Origin: Candidatus Baldrarchaeota archaeon
GTDB lineage: Archaea > Asgardarchaeota > Baldrarchaeia > Baldrarchaeales > DXJG01
Length of the DNA stretch: 35,222 bases
Assembly: GCA_030587435.1 (NCBI GenBank)
Contig: JAUQZC010000184.1
Span: forward strand, 1-35,222
Reading direction: 5' to 3'
How positions within the stretch are numbered: the stretch's first letter is position 1; every line of letters begins with the position of its first letter. Below are positions 34,783-35,222 of this stretch, piece after piece. Under the pieces are notes generated by a model. That model was not told the origin of the DNA. It was given only the letters and a program-made list of their open reading frames with translations, and did not search any database. Position numbers and translations under genes: made by a program.

Positions 34783-34823
34783 TGCGCCCGCCGGGATTTG
34801 AACCCGGGTCCTCGGCGTGGCAG
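34783..34823 (-). tRNA. 3' half of tRNA-Gly(GCC), no matching 5' half
   Basis: On the minus strand, CTGCCAC (anticodon loop, anticodon GCC) is followed by GCCGA, then the T arm ACCCGGGTTCAAATCCCGG and the acceptor strand CGGGCGC with discriminator A. The next three bases are TCA, where every complete tRNA gene here encodes CCA. Upstream of the loop there is no complementary anticodon, D or acceptor strand. Instead the end of a foreign-looking ORF and its terminator hairpin begin. A D-arm-like GTGGTTCAACTAGT lies at 34859-34872, but within that ORF and without an acceptor partner. It is most like an attachment-site remnant. A split tRNA half or a chimeric join are alternatives. Confidence 0.7.
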
Positions 34824-34834
34824 GACAAAACAAT

Positions 34835-34850
34835 GAAACACTGCTGTTTC
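34835..34850 (-). terminator. Hairpin terminator of the surface-protein gene
   Basis: GAAACAGCAGTGTTTC forms a 6-bp stem with a 4-nt loop, overlapping the stop codon of the leftward ORF. ATTGTTTTGT follows on that strand. It lies directly against the tRNA-Gly fragment. Confidence 0.5.
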
Positions 34851-35222
34851 ATCGGGGCACTAGTTGAACCACTGAAGGGCGATACGCGAGAATCCAGTAT
34901 CCCCTCCCTGGCTTGAGTACCTTGACTTCGCAGTAGTCTGAGCCAGTCCACGTGAATGCCCCACTGTAGACTTCTCCTTCCAAGCACTTGACTTCAGCGT
35001 TGTAGTAGATGCTGACAATCAGGTTCCAGCCAGGCTTCAGCTCCAGAGTAAGGGAGTCAACAACCTTGGCGTAGAAGGTGGTGGATATAGGGCTGGGGGT
35101 GTAGAGCCAGTAGCCCTCACCAACTTTGAGGAAGAACTGCACCTCTTGATAGCTAGCTGTGGATGGGTCCCAGCGATACGCCTTCACACTGGAGTTCTCT
35201 CCGAATAACCAGCTTAGAGACC
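34849..35222 (-). CDS. Surface-type protein, C-terminal part (5' end outside window)
   Basis: The frame is open to the window edge; GTG 35187 is not needed as a start. About 123 residues are seen: a repeat-like pair of segments, VGEGYWLYTPSP and LKPGRGYWILAYRP, with TLELKPGWNLIVSIYYNAE between. The GWNLI plus G-x-GYW pattern is common in short beta-rich repeats of secreted or cell-surface proteins of archaea and bacteria. Codon use (CTG, AAG, GTC, TAC, GGC) and GC content differ sharply from every other gene in the window. This implies transfer with an integrated element, or sequence from another genome joined at the tRNA fragment. Confidence 0.65.
   Translation of the reverse strand, partial: SLSWLFGENSSVKAYRWDPSTASYQEVQFFLKVGEGYWLYTPSPISTTFYAKVVDSLTLELKPGWNLIVSIYYNAEVKCLEGEVYSGAFTWTGSDYCEVKVLKPGRGYWILAYRPSVVQLVPR

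Noticed and set aside
34783..34880. Complete tRNA-Gly(GCC) with several introns
   Set aside because: A D-arm-like string exists at 34859-34872, but it encodes the end of the surface protein, lacks G18G19 and has no acceptor strand able to pair with CGGGCGC. It cannot be fully excluded in a genome with many tRNA introns.
34548..34916. Plus-strand 122-codon ORF at the right end
   Set aside because: It crosses the A/C-rich tract, the tRNA-Gly fragment and the antisense of the surface-protein gene. No coherent protein results.

Overview
The window is archaeal chromosome. It carries archaeal-type ribosomal proteins (L10/P0, L12/P1, L18a, L31e, L39e, S19e), eIF6, Spt5, a small SecE, prefoldin alpha, Nep1, an RNase P Rpr2 subunit, PDCD5, FtsY and tRNA genes with bulge-helix-bulge introns. 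FtsZ inside a rpl12-rpl10-rpl1-rpl11-spt5-secE cluster, together with an ETF/acyl-CoA dehydrogenase pair and short D-arm tRNA introns, suggests an FtsZ-bearing member of the Thermoproteota (TACK) side, for example a Bathyarchaeia-like lineage. That placement is inference. The DNA is AT-rich by eye, except for the last ~370 bases.

Layout. 1-1968: the 3' part of an electron-transfer flavoprotein alpha gene, convergent with an acyl-CoA dehydrogenase. 1969-3266: tRNA-Leu(GAG) and tRNA-Thr(CGT), each with two introns, and between them a strong nested hairpin that may be an RNA gene. 3268-5989: thiL and a COG1031-type radical SAM gene in one unit. 6052-7885: a gene graveyard holding a UPF0175 antitoxin remnant, a Trm5-like N-terminal fragment, an hsdS tail and an orphan 3' coding remnant, plus one intact GNAT acetyltransferase. 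8006-10970: a Type II restriction-modification locus resembling the AccI family, with an AbrB-like regulator overlapping the methylase gene and an array of TAGGTAAA-type sites upstream. 10994-11714: a frameshifted HEAT-repeat pseudogene. 11752-11875: tRNA-Arg(TCT), again with two introns.

11946-22551 is a long leftward run of translation, transcription, secretion and division genes. In transcriptional order these are rnp4, yhbY-like, rps19e, pdcd5, rpl39e, rpl31e, eif6, rpl18a, pfdA, ftsY and argF, then after a short gap ftsZ, secE, spt5, rpl11, rpl1, rpl10, rpl12 and a DUF434 gene. 22706-26664 holds rightward genes: a SAM methyltransferase, nep1, and a lutA/lutB-like iron-sulfur pair. 26811-27893 is a leftward glycosyltransferase. 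tRNA-Gly(TCC) follows.

28749-34490 is the most unusual part. A predicted exported protein with a caspase/CHAT-like His and Cys pair ends at a double slippery sequence (A AAA AAT TTA AAC). The -1 frame continues into a long helical membrane protein, giving about 1,449 residues if the frames are joined. A HEAT-repeat protein gene follows 14 nt later. The HEAT pseudogene at 11 kb is a paralogue of the second half of that protein. The right end (34783-35222) has a 3' half of a tRNA-Gly(GCC) abutting DNA of clearly different codon use that encodes a surface-type protein. This is either the edge of an integrated element or a chimeric join.

A window-wide pattern is that native coding strands start T/G-rich and end A/C-rich. 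The restriction-modification locus and the right end do not follow it.
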